From PHAA01 sp034927445 (GTDB taxonomy: Bacteria; Bacillota; Syntrophomonadia; Syntrophomonadales; Syntrophomonadaceae), in assembly GCA_034927445.1 (NCBI GenBank), contig JAYFPZ010000028.1, positions 29,324-93,323 of the forward strand: 64,000 nt of DNA, given 5' to 3'. This document shows, one piece after another, positions 1 through 7,852 of this stretch (its first letter is position 1; each line of letters opens with the position of its first letter). The translations under genes and the position numbers were made by a program. A model generated the notes under the pieces. It searched no databases and was not told the origin of the DNA. It saw nothing but the letters and a program-made list of their open reading frames with translations.

Positions 1-2
1 GA

Positions 3-278
3 GAAAAAACCATAGAAATAAAACTCACAAACACAGTCAAATCGATGGGCGGCGTCGCCCTGAAGCTTATCTCACCAGGTTTTGATGGTGTGCCTGACCG
101 CTTAGTACTTCTACCCCATGGCAAGCTTGCCTTCGTAGAACTTAAAGCACCAGGGAAACGACTTCGTCCTTTGCAGGAAAAGCGAAAAAGGCAACTTGAG
201 GCGTTAGGGTATTTAGTATTCTGCATTGACGGTGCCGAGCAGATTGGAGAGATGATTGATGAAATATTGTCCTCATGA
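3..278 (+). CDS. VRR-NUC family nuclease, N-terminus cut by window edge
   Basis: Small phage nuclease of the VRR-NUC (PD-(D/E)XK-like) type, usually about 90-100 residues. The frame is open to the left edge, and the codons before the ATG at 45 encode residues fitting the family's usual start (an EKTIE...VKS stretch), so the true start lies just outside the window. The core shows PGFDGVPDR, then FVELKAP, which supplies the acidic and Glu-x-Lys catalytic residues. It overlaps the SNF2 helicase gene, a pairing common in Firmicutes prophages, and probably acts in phage DNA replication or recombination. Confidence 0.85.
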   Translation, partial: EKTIEIKLTNTVKSMGGVALKLISPGFDGVPDRLVLLPHGKLAFVELKAPGKRLRPLQEKRKRQLEALGYLVFCIDGAEQIGEMIDEILSS

Positions 279-1614
279 CTACCAAACATATGCAACCAAT
301 TTCATACTGCAGCATCCTATTTCGGCGGTATTTCTGGATATGGGGCTTGGCAAGAGCGTAATTACGCTGACTGCCATTTTTGACCTTGTGCTAGACAGTT
401 TTCTCATCCGCAAGGTACTCGTTATCGCCCCCCTCAGAGTGGCACGAGATACTTGGCCTTTTGAAATCGAAAAGTGGGATCACCTGAAAGGCATGACCTA
501 CTCAGTGGCCATTGGCACTGAACAGGAACGCAAGTTTGCACTGATGCGAAACGTTGATGTGTATATTATCAACCGGGAAAACGTGGACTGGCTGGTTAAT
601 AAGAGCGGCCTTCCCTTCGATTTCGACATGGTAGTGGTTGACGAACTTTCCTCCTTCAAGGCATATAGTTCAAAGCGATTCAAGGCACTTCGCCGTGTCC
701 GCCCGAAGGTAAAACGCATCGTTGGGTTAACAGGCACACCATCCGGTAACGGTCTCATGGATTTATGGGCGGAAATCGGCATTCTTGACATGGGTCAGCG
801 GCTCGGTCGCTTCATCACCCATTACCGTAACAAATTCTTTACCCCGGAAAAGCGCAATCAGCTTGTGGTGTTTAGCTATAAACCGCTACCCGGAGCAGAG
901 GATGAGATTTACCGCCTGATTTCTGACATCACCATCAGTATGAAAAACACTGATTATATAAAGTTGCCGGGACTAGTGATGAACGAGATTTCTGTTTGGC
1001 TGCCGGAGAAAGAGCAAAAAGCCTATGACACCATAAAGCGGGATCTGATTCTTTCACTGGAAGGGCGGGATATTGACGCTGCTAATGCCGCTGCGCTGTC
1101 AGGTAAACTGCTGCAGATGGCAAACGGAGCGGTCTATGATGAGAACGGCGGTGTAGCACACTTACATGATCGCAAGCTGGACGCATTAGAGGATATTATC
1201 GAAGCCGCCAACGGCAAACCGGTACTGGTGGCTTATTGGTTTAAGCACGATCTTGAACGGATACTTTATCGTTTCCCCGCTGTGAAGCTGGACAGCGCAG
1301 CTTCCATCAGGCGCTGGAATGATGGAAAAATACCACTGGCTGTGATTCATCCGGCATCGGCCGGACATGGATTGAATTTGCAAGCGGGCGGTTCCACCCT
1401 GGTGTGGTTCGGGCTTACCTGGAGCCTTGAACTCTACCAGCAGACCAACGCCAGGCTGTGGCGGCAAGGGCAAAAGGATACGGTGGTTATTCACCATATC
1501 ATTACCAAGGGCACCATTGATGAAGATGTGATACGCGCCTTAAAAAGAAAGGACAAAGTCCAGACCGCTCTAATTGACGCGGTCAAGGCAAATTTAAAGG
1601 AGGCGGTCATATGA
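259..1614 (+). CDS. SNF2-family DEAD/DEAH helicase
   Basis: Superfamily 2 ATP-dependent helicase or translocase of the compact phage SNF2 type (about 450 residues). Visible motifs: Walker A DMGLGKS near residue 30, DELSSF for motif II, GLTGTP for motif III, and a C-terminal NARLWRQGQ motif VI. A TTG at 256 would give a slightly longer protein, but the GGAGAG at 246-251 is best spaced for the ATG at 259. It overlaps the preceding nuclease gene by 20 bases and the next gene by 4, so all three are probably co-translated. The likely role is phage DNA replication or recombination. Confidence 0.9.
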   Translation: MKYCPHDYQTYATNFILQHPISAVFLDMGLGKSVITLTAIFDLVLDSFLIRKVLVIAPLRVARDTWPFEIEKWDHLKGMTYSVAIGTEQERKFALMRNVDVYIINRENVDWLVNKSGLPFDFDMVVVDELSSFKAYSSKRFKALRRVRPKVKRIVGLTGTPSGNGLMDLWAEIGILDMGQRLGRFITHYRNKFFTPEKRNQLVVFSYKPLPGAEDEIYRLISDITISMKNTDYIKLPGLVMNEISVWLPEKEQKAYDTIKRDLILSLEGRDIDAANAAALSGKLLQMANGAVYDENGGVAHLHDRKLDALEDIIEAANGKPVLVAYWFKHDLERILYRFPAVKLDSAASIRRWNDGKIPLAVIHPASAGHGLNLQAGGSTLVWFGLTWSLELYQQTNARLWRQGQKDTVVIHHIITKGTIDEDVIRALKRKDKVQTALIDAVKANLKEAVI

Positions 1615-2060
1615 TTGCGCTGAAATACATCAATAAGAACGCGGCGACGATTGCCGCCATACGCGACTATAACAATATGCGTTTTATCATCAACAACACT
1701 CCGGAGGAAATAAAGAGTGTGTACGAAAAAATGATTGCGCCCCGAACCCCCAAGCTATCAAGGATGCCTTCAGCAAGGAATCCGCAAGCCGGAGCCGACA
1801 AACTGGCGGCGCAGATTGACAAGCTGGATATCCTGCGGGAGCGCTACAGCCAGGCTATAGAGTATATGGCGTGGTTTGAACCTGCCTGGTCAAGCCTGAC
1901 TGATACCGAGCAGCACATCCTTTCTGAATTTTACATGGGTGACAATCAGAAGTCCGGTGCAACCTACCGACTGATGAGTGAACTCAGCTACAGCGAAAGC
2001 CATATCGAGCGTCTGAGGAGCAACGCGCTGAATCACCTGCGCAGTATGTTGTTCGGATAA
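1611..2060 (+). CDS. Sigma-like phage late-gene regulator (ArpU/RinA-like)
   Basis: 149-residue protein at the position where Firmicutes phages encode their late-transcription activator. The C-terminal half (LTDTEQHILSEFY ... SYSESHIERLRSNAL) resembles a sigma-70 region 4 helix-turn-helix. The N-terminal half looks helical with no motif I recognise. It overlaps the helicase stop (ATGA) and follows AAAGGAGG. Immediately downstream lie two tandem TGAGGGA boxes and a TATAAT, which this protein may recognise (inference). The exact family (ArpU, RinA or DUF1492-type) is not certain. Confidence 0.65.
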   Translation: MIALKYINKNAATIAAIRDYNNMRFIINNTPEEIKSVYEKMIAPRTPKLSRMPSARNPQAGADKLAAQIDKLDILRERYSQAIEYMAWFEPAWSSLTDTEQHILSEFYMGDNQKSGATYRLMSELSYSESHIERLRSNALNHLRSMLFG

Positions 2061-2063
2061 AGA

Positions 2064-2107
2064 TGAGGGAATTCTGAGGGAGTGTTTGCTTTAGGTCTCT
2101 GTATAAT
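2064..2107 (+). promoter_or_regulatory. Probable late promoter with tandem TGAGGGA boxes
   Basis: TGAGGGA occurs at 2064-2070 and again at 2075-2081, exactly 11 bases (one helical turn) apart, followed by a perfect TATAAT at 2102-2107. No TTGACA-like -35 is seen at the right distance, which fits an activator-dependent promoter. It stands between the sigma-like regulator and the packaging and structural genes. Confidence 0.5.
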
Positions 2108-2130
2108 AATAGTATCGAAGCTGTATCAAT

Positions 2131-2160
2131 AGCCTTCGCGGGACACTGCGGAGGCTTTTA
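2131..2160 (+). terminator. Hairpin with T-run upstream of HNH gene
   Basis: AGCCTTCGC (2131-2139) pairs with GCGGAGGCT (2148-2156) around an 8-base loop, with one G-U pair, followed by TTTTA. It lies downstream of the putative late promoter, so it could be an attenuator or an antitermination site as well as a simple terminator. Confidence 0.5.
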
Positions 2161-2185
2161 TATGCCTTTAACGAGGTGAATTTTA

Positions 2186-2542
2186 ATGCCCTTTAAACCC
2201 AAACGGCCGTGTTCTTACCCTGGCTGTCCAAAGCTGACACACGACAGGTTTTGCGAAGAACATCAAAAGCTGACCGACAAACAATATGAAAAGTACCAGC
2301 GTGACCCGATCGTGAAGAAACGCTACAACAGGACTTGGAAACGAATCCGCGACCGGTACATTGCCGCACACCCTCTCTGCGAGAAGTGCGCAAGTCTTGG
2401 ACGGGTCACCCCGGCCCAGGAGGTACACCACATCAAGCCGCTGTCCCAGGGAGGCACCAATGATGTGGATAACCTCATGAGTTTGTGTACATCCTGCCAC
2501 TCCGAGATCACTGCCCGCGAAGGCGGTCGTTGGAGGAAATGA
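2186..2542 (+). CDS. HNH endonuclease
   Basis: 118-residue HNH nuclease. N-terminal Cys/His pairs (CSYPGC ... FCEEH) look like a zinc-binding knuckle, and the HNH core follows as PLCEKC ... EVHHIKPL ... DNLMSLCTSCH with both CxxC pairs. In HK97-type phages an HNH protein beside the terminase stimulates cos cleavage during packaging. The position just before the small terminase and the probable cos region supports that role here. The start is the ATG after GAGGTG. Confidence 0.9.
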   Translation: MPFKPKRPCSYPGCPKLTHDRFCEEHQKLTDKQYEKYQRDPIVKKRYNRTWKRIRDRYIAAHPLCEKCASLGRVTPAQEVHHIKPLSQGGTNDVDNLMSLCTSCHSEITAREGGRWRK

Positions 2543-2544
2543 GT

Positions 2545-2672
2545 ATCATGTCTCCCCCAGGGGGATCTAAATCTCTACAACCCTACCCTGGAGAACGGGC
2601 GGCCCCCTTCGCGCGTAAAAATTACGGTTCAAACGGGGGATTAAACCACGCCACAGTAAGGAGGTGAAGGCT
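2545..2672 (+). other. Candidate cos (packaging) region
   Basis: Non-coding stretch between the HNH nuclease and the small terminase. It has a palindrome TCCCCCAGGGGGA (2553-2565), a GGGCGGCCCCC block and a CCTTCGCGCG segment, then the small-terminase ribosome site AAGGAGGTG. Phages with this gene order often carry cos here. The assignment rests on position and dyads only. Confidence 0.35.
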
Positions 2673-2673
2673 T

Positions 2674-3252
2674 GTGGCAAAAGACGGAACCAATAGGGGC
2701 GGCCGCAGGGTCCGCGCCGGTGACAAGCCGCAGCCCCTGGCTGACAAAATCTCGGCCGGAAAGGCCGCAAAAGTTTTAGCCGCCCCGGAACTGCATCCCG
2801 AGTCGATGCTTGAAGCGGACGACCTTGACGATGCGGCCGATTTATACGGAGAAGATATGCCAACGCCCAGCGATTACCTCAGCGCGAGACAGAGAGATGG
2901 TAAGCCGCTGGGCGCTGACGATCTGTTCAGAGAAACTTGGAAATGGCTTAAAGAGCGCGGGTGTGAGAAATTCGTTAACCCAAGATTGATTGAAGCCTAT
3001 GCTCAGGCTTTCACTCGCTACATCCAGTGTGAGGAAGCCATCAGCACCTATGGGCTTTTGGGCAAACACCCGACCACGGGCGGCGCTATAGCCAGTCCCT
3101 TCGTACAGATGAGCCAATCTTTTCAGAAACAGGCCAACCTCATCTGGTACGAGATTTTTGACATCGTAAAACAGAATTGCACCACAGCCTTCGTCGGCAA
3201 CCCGCAGGATGATATTATGGAAGCCCTGCTGTCAGGCAGGAAAGGACGGTAG
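2674..3252 (+). CDS. Phage terminase small subunit, P27-like
   Basis: 192-residue protein placed directly before the packaging genes, starting at GTG after a strong AAGGAGGTG. The N-terminus is basic and glycine-rich (RGGRRVRAG), followed by an acidic linker. The C-terminal part (TWKWLKERG ... LIEAYAQAFTRY ... GAIASPFVQMSQSFQKQANLIW) matches the layout of P27-type small terminases, which recognise the packaging site and recruit the large subunit. It is separated from the large terminase by the methyltransferase and three small genes, a common arrangement in Clostridia prophages. Confidence 0.75.
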   Translation: MAKDGTNRGGRRVRAGDKPQPLADKISAGKAAKVLAAPELHPESMLEADDLDDAADLYGEDMPTPSDYLSARQRDGKPLGADDLFRETWKWLKERGCEKFVNPRLIEAYAQAFTRYIQCEEAISTYGLLGKHPTTGGAIASPFVQMSQSFQKQANLIWYEIFDIVKQNCTTAFVGNPQDDIMEALLSGRKGR

Positions 3253-3258
3253 GTATAG

Positions 3259-4494
3259 ATGAACACAACCGAGCGTTTTGAAAAAGTTAATATCAATCGG
3301 TTAGTACCTTATGCTCGCAATGCCCGGACCCATAGCAAGGAGCAAATACTTCAGCTTCGAGCCTCACTCAGGGAGTTCGGCTTCGTCAACCCGGTAATCG
3401 TAGATAAAGACCTTAATGTTATCGCGGGACACGGGCGCATCCTCGCTGCCAAGGAGGAAGGTATTACTGAAGTACCTTGCGTGTTCGCTGAACACCTGAC
3501 TGAAGCCCAGAAGCGGGCCTACATTATAGCCGACAACCGCCTTGCCCTGAACGCTGGCTGGGACGCGGAGATGCTCTCGGTAGAGCTTGCCGATTTGCAG
3601 GCTGCCGATTTTGACGTATCTCTTCTCGGCTTTGATGACGCGGAACTGAACAAACTACTGGGCGGTGCCGAGGACGTTAAAGAAGATGACTTTGATGTAG
3701 AAAGCGAACTAGCCAAGCCCGCTATAACTAAGGCGGGTGACCTCTGGTTACTGGGGCAGCATCGCTTGGTCTGCGGCGATAGTACCAAAGCGGAGACCTT
3801 TTCCCTGCTTATGGACGGTAAACTTGCCAACCTGGTGGTGACAGACCCTCCCTATAACGTCAACTATGAGGGGACAGCAGGCAAAATTAAGAACGACAAC
3901 ATGGCGGATCAAAAGTTCTATCAGTTCTTGCTGGGAGCTTTTACCCTGACCGAAAAGGCGATGGCCAAGGATGCGAGTATCTATGTGTTCCACGCCGATA
4001 CCGAAGGACTGAATTTCCGCAAAGCCTTTTTAGAAGCAGGATTCTATCTCTCGGGAACGTGTATCTGGAAAAAGCAGTCGCTGGTACTGGGGCGCTCGCC
4101 TTACCAGTGGCAGCACGAGCCGATCCTGTTTGGCTGGAAGAAAACGGGCAAACACGCCTGGTACTCCGACCGTAAGCAGTCTACCATCTGGGAGTTTGAC
4201 AAGCCTAGGAAGAATACTGACCACCCGACCATGAAACCCGTGCCGCTGGTAGCTTACCCGATACTCAACTCCAGCATGACAGGGTGTATTGTTCTTGATC
4301 CGTTCGGCGGTTCGGGCAGTACCCTGATCGCCTGTGAGCAAACTGGCCGGATTTGTCACACTGTGGAACTGGACGAGAAGTTCTGCGATGTTATTGTGAA
4401 TAGGTACATTGAATTTAAGGGTTCTGACGCTGATGTTTTCCTAATGCGCAGCGGTCAGAAAATACCCTTTAACAGTGTGCCAAAACTGGTATAA
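3259..4494 (+). CDS. ParB-domain DNA methyltransferase fusion
   Basis: 411-residue fusion. Residues about 1-100 form a ParB/Srx-like N domain (LVPYARNARTHS, VIAGHGRILAA). Residues about 160-400 form an amino-methyltransferase with DPPYNV before the SAM motif DPFGGSGST, which is the beta-class order; DPPY usually goes with N6-adenine or N4-cytosine methylation. No cognate restriction enzyme is adjacent, so it probably modifies phage DNA to evade host restriction or influences packaging (inference). Such fusions are frequent in Firmicutes prophages. Confidence 0.9.
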   Translation: MNTTERFEKVNINRLVPYARNARTHSKEQILQLRASLREFGFVNPVIVDKDLNVIAGHGRILAAKEEGITEVPCVFAEHLTEAQKRAYIIADNRLALNAGWDAEMLSVELADLQAADFDVSLLGFDDAELNKLLGGAEDVKEDDFDVESELAKPAITKAGDLWLLGQHRLVCGDSTKAETFSLLMDGKLANLVVTDPPYNVNYEGTAGKIKNDNMADQKFYQFLLGAFTLTEKAMAKDASIYVFHADTEGLNFRKAFLEAGFYLSGTCIWKKQSLVLGRSPYQWQHEPILFGWKKTGKHAWYSDRKQSTIWEFDKPRKNTDHPTMKPVPLVAYPILNSSMTGCIVLDPFGGSGSTLIACEQTGRICHTVELDEKFCDVIVNRYIEFKGSDADVFLMRSGQKIPFNSVPKLV

Positions 4495-4559
4495 AGGCTT
4501 GCTATTCCACAGCTTAAGAGTGATGTATATGACTACCAAAAAGAAAGGTGGTCGATCCC

Positions 4560-5219
4560 ATGGAATTTAAGTTTAACGTTACCGGTGCTAGACGTAAAGA
4601 ACTGGTTCAGGCAATCAGCGAAATCCTGAATACTGCGCCGGAATACAAAGGCGCACCGACCTTTGCTTATGTCATAGGCGGGTTTACCGTCAACAAAGAA
4701 GGCACCCTCAGCGCCAGTGAAAACAACAGTGAGGAAGATCTTGAGCAACTATTAAACGAGCTTGACCGGCGCGGATTTCAATTTGAAGCGCCAAACGTAC
4801 TGGTTATTGAGATGCCCAGGGAAGGTTTTACCGAAGCCGCCATTGCCAATCTGGAGCGGCTGGTTAAGAGCAAGGAAACCCTTATTAAGAAAGCCCTGGA
4901 CACAGACAGATTGCCAATTGAACTGACCGAGGACAGGCTGCGTTTCCCCTGGTTCTCCAGAAGCCTTGCAGCGGAAGAAGTCAACGCCTATGCCCGCTTC
5001 ATCGGTGCGCTCTGCGCCATGGCCAAGAACCAGCATCGGGTAACCGCCACTGAAAAGGCTTATGACAACGAAAAATACACTTTTCGCTGCTTCCTGCTGC
5101 GTCTGGGATTTATCGGGCCGGAGTACAAAACGGAACGGAAAATCCTGCTCTCCAGGCTGACCGGCAGCGCCGCTTTCAAAAACGGCCAGCGCAATTCGGA
5201 GGAGGAGACTGAAGCATGA
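4560..5219 (+). CDS. Phage protein of the so-called virulence-related family
   Basis: 219-residue protein often annotated as virulence-related in Clostridia prophages; no biochemical role is known to me. The ATG at 4560 is preferred over the in-frame GTG at 4548 because AAAGGTGG at 4544-4551 overlaps that GTG and is well spaced for the ATG. The sequence is soluble, with a GFTVNKEGTL beta segment in the first third and a predicted alpha-helical C-terminus. It overlaps the next gene by 4 bases. Confidence 0.6.
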   Translation: MEFKFNVTGARRKELVQAISEILNTAPEYKGAPTFAYVIGGFTVNKEGTLSASENNSEEDLEQLLNELDRRGFQFEAPNVLVIEMPREGFTEAAIANLERLVKSKETLIKKALDTDRLPIELTEDRLRFPWFSRSLAAEEVNAYARFIGALCAMAKNQHRVTATEKAYDNEKYTFRCFLLRLGFIGPEYKTERKILLSRLTGSAAFKNGQRNSEEETEA

Positions 5220-5491
5220 AGCAGATTCATCCCGAAATGTTAAAGGCTTTGAGGTCATATTATCCCCCGGGTACGCGGGTCGAATTGGTCCGCATGGAAG
5301 ACCCGTACACCAGGCTGAAGCCTGGCGACCAAGGCACAGTATCATTTATAGACGATACCGGCACCGTGTTTGTCAACTGGGACTCCGGTAGCGGGCTGGG
5401 GGTAGTATTTGGCGAGGATGAAATCAGAAAACTCGATGATACCCTGCGCCGGGTAACCGCTAAGTCGGCAGAAATGGAGGAAAACAAATGA
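5216..5491 (+). CDS. DUF4314 protein
   Basis: 91-residue protein matching the DUF4314 pattern (YYPPGTRVELVRM ... LKPGDQGTV ... VNWDSGSGLGVVFGEDEI), an SH3-like small beta protein found beside terminases in Firmicutes phages. Function is unknown. It starts with ATG after GGAGGAGA and overlaps both neighbours by 4 bases, which indicates translational coupling. Confidence 0.8.
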   Translation: MKQIHPEMLKALRSYYPPGTRVELVRMEDPYTRLKPGDQGTVSFIDDTGTVFVNWDSGSGLGVVFGEDEIRKLDDTLRRVTAKSAEMEENK

Positions 5492-5676
5492 ACGAAACCA
5501 TTCGGTTGCAGATTTTAGCCATCAGGGAAAGCGGCGTCACGAATATGTTCGACATCCCCCGCGTTAGTCAGGAAGCAAACATCCGAGGCTTTCACGAACT
5601 GGTTAACTATCTTAATGACTACAAGACCGAGTACGTTCGCTTTATCTTGACGGGTGAAGAAGATGAGAACAAATAA
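5488..5676 (+). CDS. DUF5049 protein
   Basis: 62-residue protein resembling DUF5049 (RLQILAIRESGVTNMFDI ... FVRFILTGEE-like ending), regularly found between DUF4314 and the large terminase in Clostridia prophages. Function is unknown. It overlaps DUF4314 through ATGA and follows AAATGGAGG. Confidence 0.75.
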   Translation: MNETIRLQILAIRESGVTNMFDIPRVSQEANIRGFHELVNYLNDYKTEYVRFILTGEEDENK

Positions 5677-5703
5677 CTGAAGACTAATAAATATACGGTT
5701 AAC

Positions 5704-5731
5704 AGAGCTTCTTATGAGGCTCTTTTCTTTT
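5704..5731 (+). terminator. Hairpin and T-run before large terminase
   Basis: AGAGCTTC (5704-5711) pairs with GAGGCTCT (5716-5723) around TTAT, followed by TTTCTTTT. The form is that of an intrinsic terminator, but it sits inside the late operon, so read-through or antitermination would be required. Confidence 0.6.
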
Positions 5732-5756
5732 GTTCGCTTTAAGAAAGGAGGCGGCA

Positions 5757-7361
5757 ATCATACGTAGACTCAAGAAATATAAACCAACACAGTTTATGGC
5801 ACCGGATTCAAAATACAGTAAAGACGCCGCCGACTATGCTGTGGCGTTCATCCAAGCCCTGTGCCACACCAAAGGCTCCTGGGCTGGCAAGCCCTTTGAA
5901 CTTATCGACTGGCAGGAACAGATTATACGCGATATTTTTGGGATACTGAAACCCAATGGCTATAGGCAATTCAATACGGCTTATGTGGAAATTCCAAAGA
6001 AAATGGGTAAGTCAGAATTAGCGGCCGCCATTGCCTTGCTTCTCACCTGCGGGGACAACGAGGAACGTGCTGAGGTTTATGGCTGTGCCGCCGACCGCCA
6101 GCAGGCATCCATTGTGTTCGAGGTCGCCGCCGATATGGTGCGGATGTGTCCCGCACTGAACAAACGTGTTAAGATCCTGGCTTCCACCAAGCGGCTAATT
6201 TACCTGCCGACCAATAGCTTTTATCAGGTGCTGTCGGCTGAAGCCTATTCGAAGCATGGTTTCAACATCCACGGCGTGGTGTTTGACGAGCTGCATACCC
6301 AGCCTAATCGGAAATTGTTTGACGTCATGACCAAAGGCTCCGGAGATGCAAGGATGCAGCCGCTCTACTTCCTCATCACGACAGCGGGCGATAACGTCAA
6401 CAGTATTTGCTATGAGGTGCATCAAAAAGCCAAAGACCTGCTGGCCGGTCGCAAGCATGATGCTACGTTTTATCCTGTAATCTATGGAGCGGAGGAAGAT
6501 GACGACTGGACTGACCCTAAAGTGTGGGAAAAAGTTAATCCGTCGCTGGGTATAACCGTAAGTATCGACAAGATTAAAGCTGCCTGTGAAAGCGCGAAAC
6601 AAAACCCCGCTGAGGAAAACAGCTTCCGGCAGCTTAGGCTTAACCAATGGGTCAAACAGTCAGTGCGCTGGATGCCCATGGAGAAATGGGATAAGTGTGC
6701 TTTCAAGGTTGACCCGGAAAAATTAAAAGGCCGGGTTTGCTATGGCGGGTTAGACTTATCCAGCACTACCGATATAACAGCTTTTGTGCTGGTTTTTCCC
6801 CCGGTTGATGAGGACGATAAATTTCATATTCTCCCCTACTTCTGGATACCGGAAGAAAACCTCGACCTCAGGGTTAGGCGCGATCATGTAAACTACGACC
6901 TGTGGCAAAAGCAAGGTTTTCTGAAAACAACCGAGGGCAACGTGGTGCATTACGGATTTATCGAAGCCTTTATTGAGGAGTTGGGTACCCAATACAACAT
7001 CAAAGAAATCGCCTTTGACCGCTGGGGCGCGGTTCAAATGACACAGAACTTGGAAGGGCTTGGTTTTACGGTAGTGCCGTTTGGCCAGGGGTTTAAGGAT
7101 ATGTCCCCTCCTACCAAGGAACTAATGAAACTGACCCTGGAAGAAAAGATCGCCCATAGCGGCCATCCGGTTCTGCGCTGGATGATGGATAACATTTTTG
7201 TGAGGACCGACCCTGCAGGAAACATAAAGCCAGACAAGGAGAAATCTACGGAGAGGATTGACGGGGCGGTAGCGACCATTATGGCTCTGGACAGAGCGCT
7301 ACGTTGCGGAGCAGGAAGCACTGTCTCGGTCTATGATGAGCGCGGCTTATTGCTCATCTGA
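5757..7361 (+). CDS. Terminase large subunit, with unusual start
   Basis: ATPase and nuclease motor that packages DNA into the prohead. Visible features: a Walker A-like EIPKKMGKS, VVFDELH as Walker B, and a C-terminal nuclease with YGGLDLSSTTDITAF and FDRWGA. The length (about 535 residues) is normal for the Terminase_1/YmfN type. No ATG, GTG or TTG lies at the right distance from the AAAGGAGG at 5744-5751; that site points to ATC (5757) or ATA (5760), followed by CGTAGACTCAAG. The first canonical-type start is a TTG at 5730, upstream of the ribosome site. See findings. Confidence 0.92.
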   Translation: MIRRLKKYKPTQFMAPDSKYSKDAADYAVAFIQALCHTKGSWAGKPFELIDWQEQIIRDIFGILKPNGYRQFNTAYVEIPKKMGKSELAAAIALLLTCGDNEERAEVYGCAADRQQASIVFEVAADMVRMCPALNKRVKILASTKRLIYLPTNSFYQVLSAEAYSKHGFNIHGVVFDELHTQPNRKLFDVMTKGSGDARMQPLYFLITTAGDNVNSICYEVHQKAKDLLAGRKHDATFYPVIYGAEEDDDWTDPKVWEKVNPSLGITVSIDKIKAACESAKQNPAEENSFRQLRLNQWVKQSVRWMPMEKWDKCAFKVDPEKLKGRVCYGGLDLSSTTDITAFVLVFPPVDEDDKFHILPYFWIPEENLDLRVRRDHVNYDLWQKQGFLKTTEGNVVHYGFIEAFIEELGTQYNIKEIAFDRWGAVQMTQNLEGLGFTVVPFGQGFKDMSPPTKELMKLTLEEKIAHSGHPVLRWMMDNIFVRTDPAGNIKPDKEKSTERIDGAVATIMALDRALRCGAGSTVSVYDERGLLLI

Positions 7362-7401
7362 AATTGGGTCTTATCAACGATTAAATTTTGCAAAGTTTTT
7401 C

Positions 7402-7430
7402 TTGCCAAAATACAAAGGCCAGCATATAAT
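7402..7430 (+). promoter_or_regulatory. higBA promoter
   Basis: TTGCCA (7402-7407), a 17-base spacer and TATAAT (7425-7430) make a near-consensus housekeeping promoter. It would fire about 10 bases before the long palindrome at 7441, giving the cargo cassette its own transcription independent of the phage late operon. Confidence 0.8.
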
Positions 7431-7440
7431 AAACTTAACC

Positions 7441-7478
7441 AATCAGTTAAGTTAACCAATTGGTTAACTTAACTGATT
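7441..7478. repeat. 38-bp perfect palindrome, probable HigA operator
   Basis: A 19+19 base perfect inverted repeat, AATCAGTTAAGTTAACCAA and its complement, with no central spacer. It contains overlapping GTTAAC and TTAACCAAT units, and a further TTAACCAAT begins at 7435. It covers the expected transcript start of higBA, where a HigA dimer or tetramer would repress. Confidence 0.8.
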
Positions 7479-7504
7479 AAGTAGTTTGGTGGTGGTTGCA
7501 AAAG

Positions 7505-7852
7505 GTGCTAATTGAATACGAAAGCGAATCAGTCCGGAAAATCTTCAATGATTATGAATTGATGAAAAAAGAGATTGGGAATGATAGAGCTAGAGCAACA
7601 AAGAAACGAATTGATCAGTTAAAGGCTTCTGAAAACTTTAGCATCTACCTGACCACAGGACTTGGAAAACCCCATCCGCTTTATGAAAACCTAAAAGGTT
7701 ATTATGGGGTTACGATTACAGGTAATGTCAGACTCATTGTCAGGCCTAACGCGGAAAGCATTGAACCTGAAGTTTTGAAACAATGCGAATCGGTGATTAT
7801 AAAGGGGGTGATGGATTATCATGGCAGTAAGAACGAATGGCTTATCCCGTGA
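7505..7852 (+). CDS. higB: HigB/RelE-type toxin
   Basis: About 116-residue toxin of the HigB (plasmid maintenance killer) family, expected to be a ribosome-dependent mRNA endonuclease. Features: IEYESESVRKIFNDY at the N-terminus, the central helix ATKKRIDQLKAS, HPLYENLKGYYGVTITGNVRLIV and the terminal VMDYH. A TTG at 7496 is possible, but GGTGGTGG abuts it, so the GTG at 7505 is better spaced. It overlaps higA by 32 bases. Base composition is visibly AT-richer than the phage genes on either side, which suggests cargo of other origin. Confidence 0.85.
   Translation: MLIEYESESVRKIFNDYELMKKEIGNDRARATKKRIDQLKASENFSIYLTTGLGKPHPLYENLKGYYGVTITGNVRLIVRPNAESIEPEVLKQCESVIIKGVMDYHGSKNEWLIP

Noticed and set aside
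2485..2863. Small open frames on both strands across the HNH-terminase spacer
   Set aside because: They overlap the probable cos region and known genes and lack ribosome sites or recognisable patterns.
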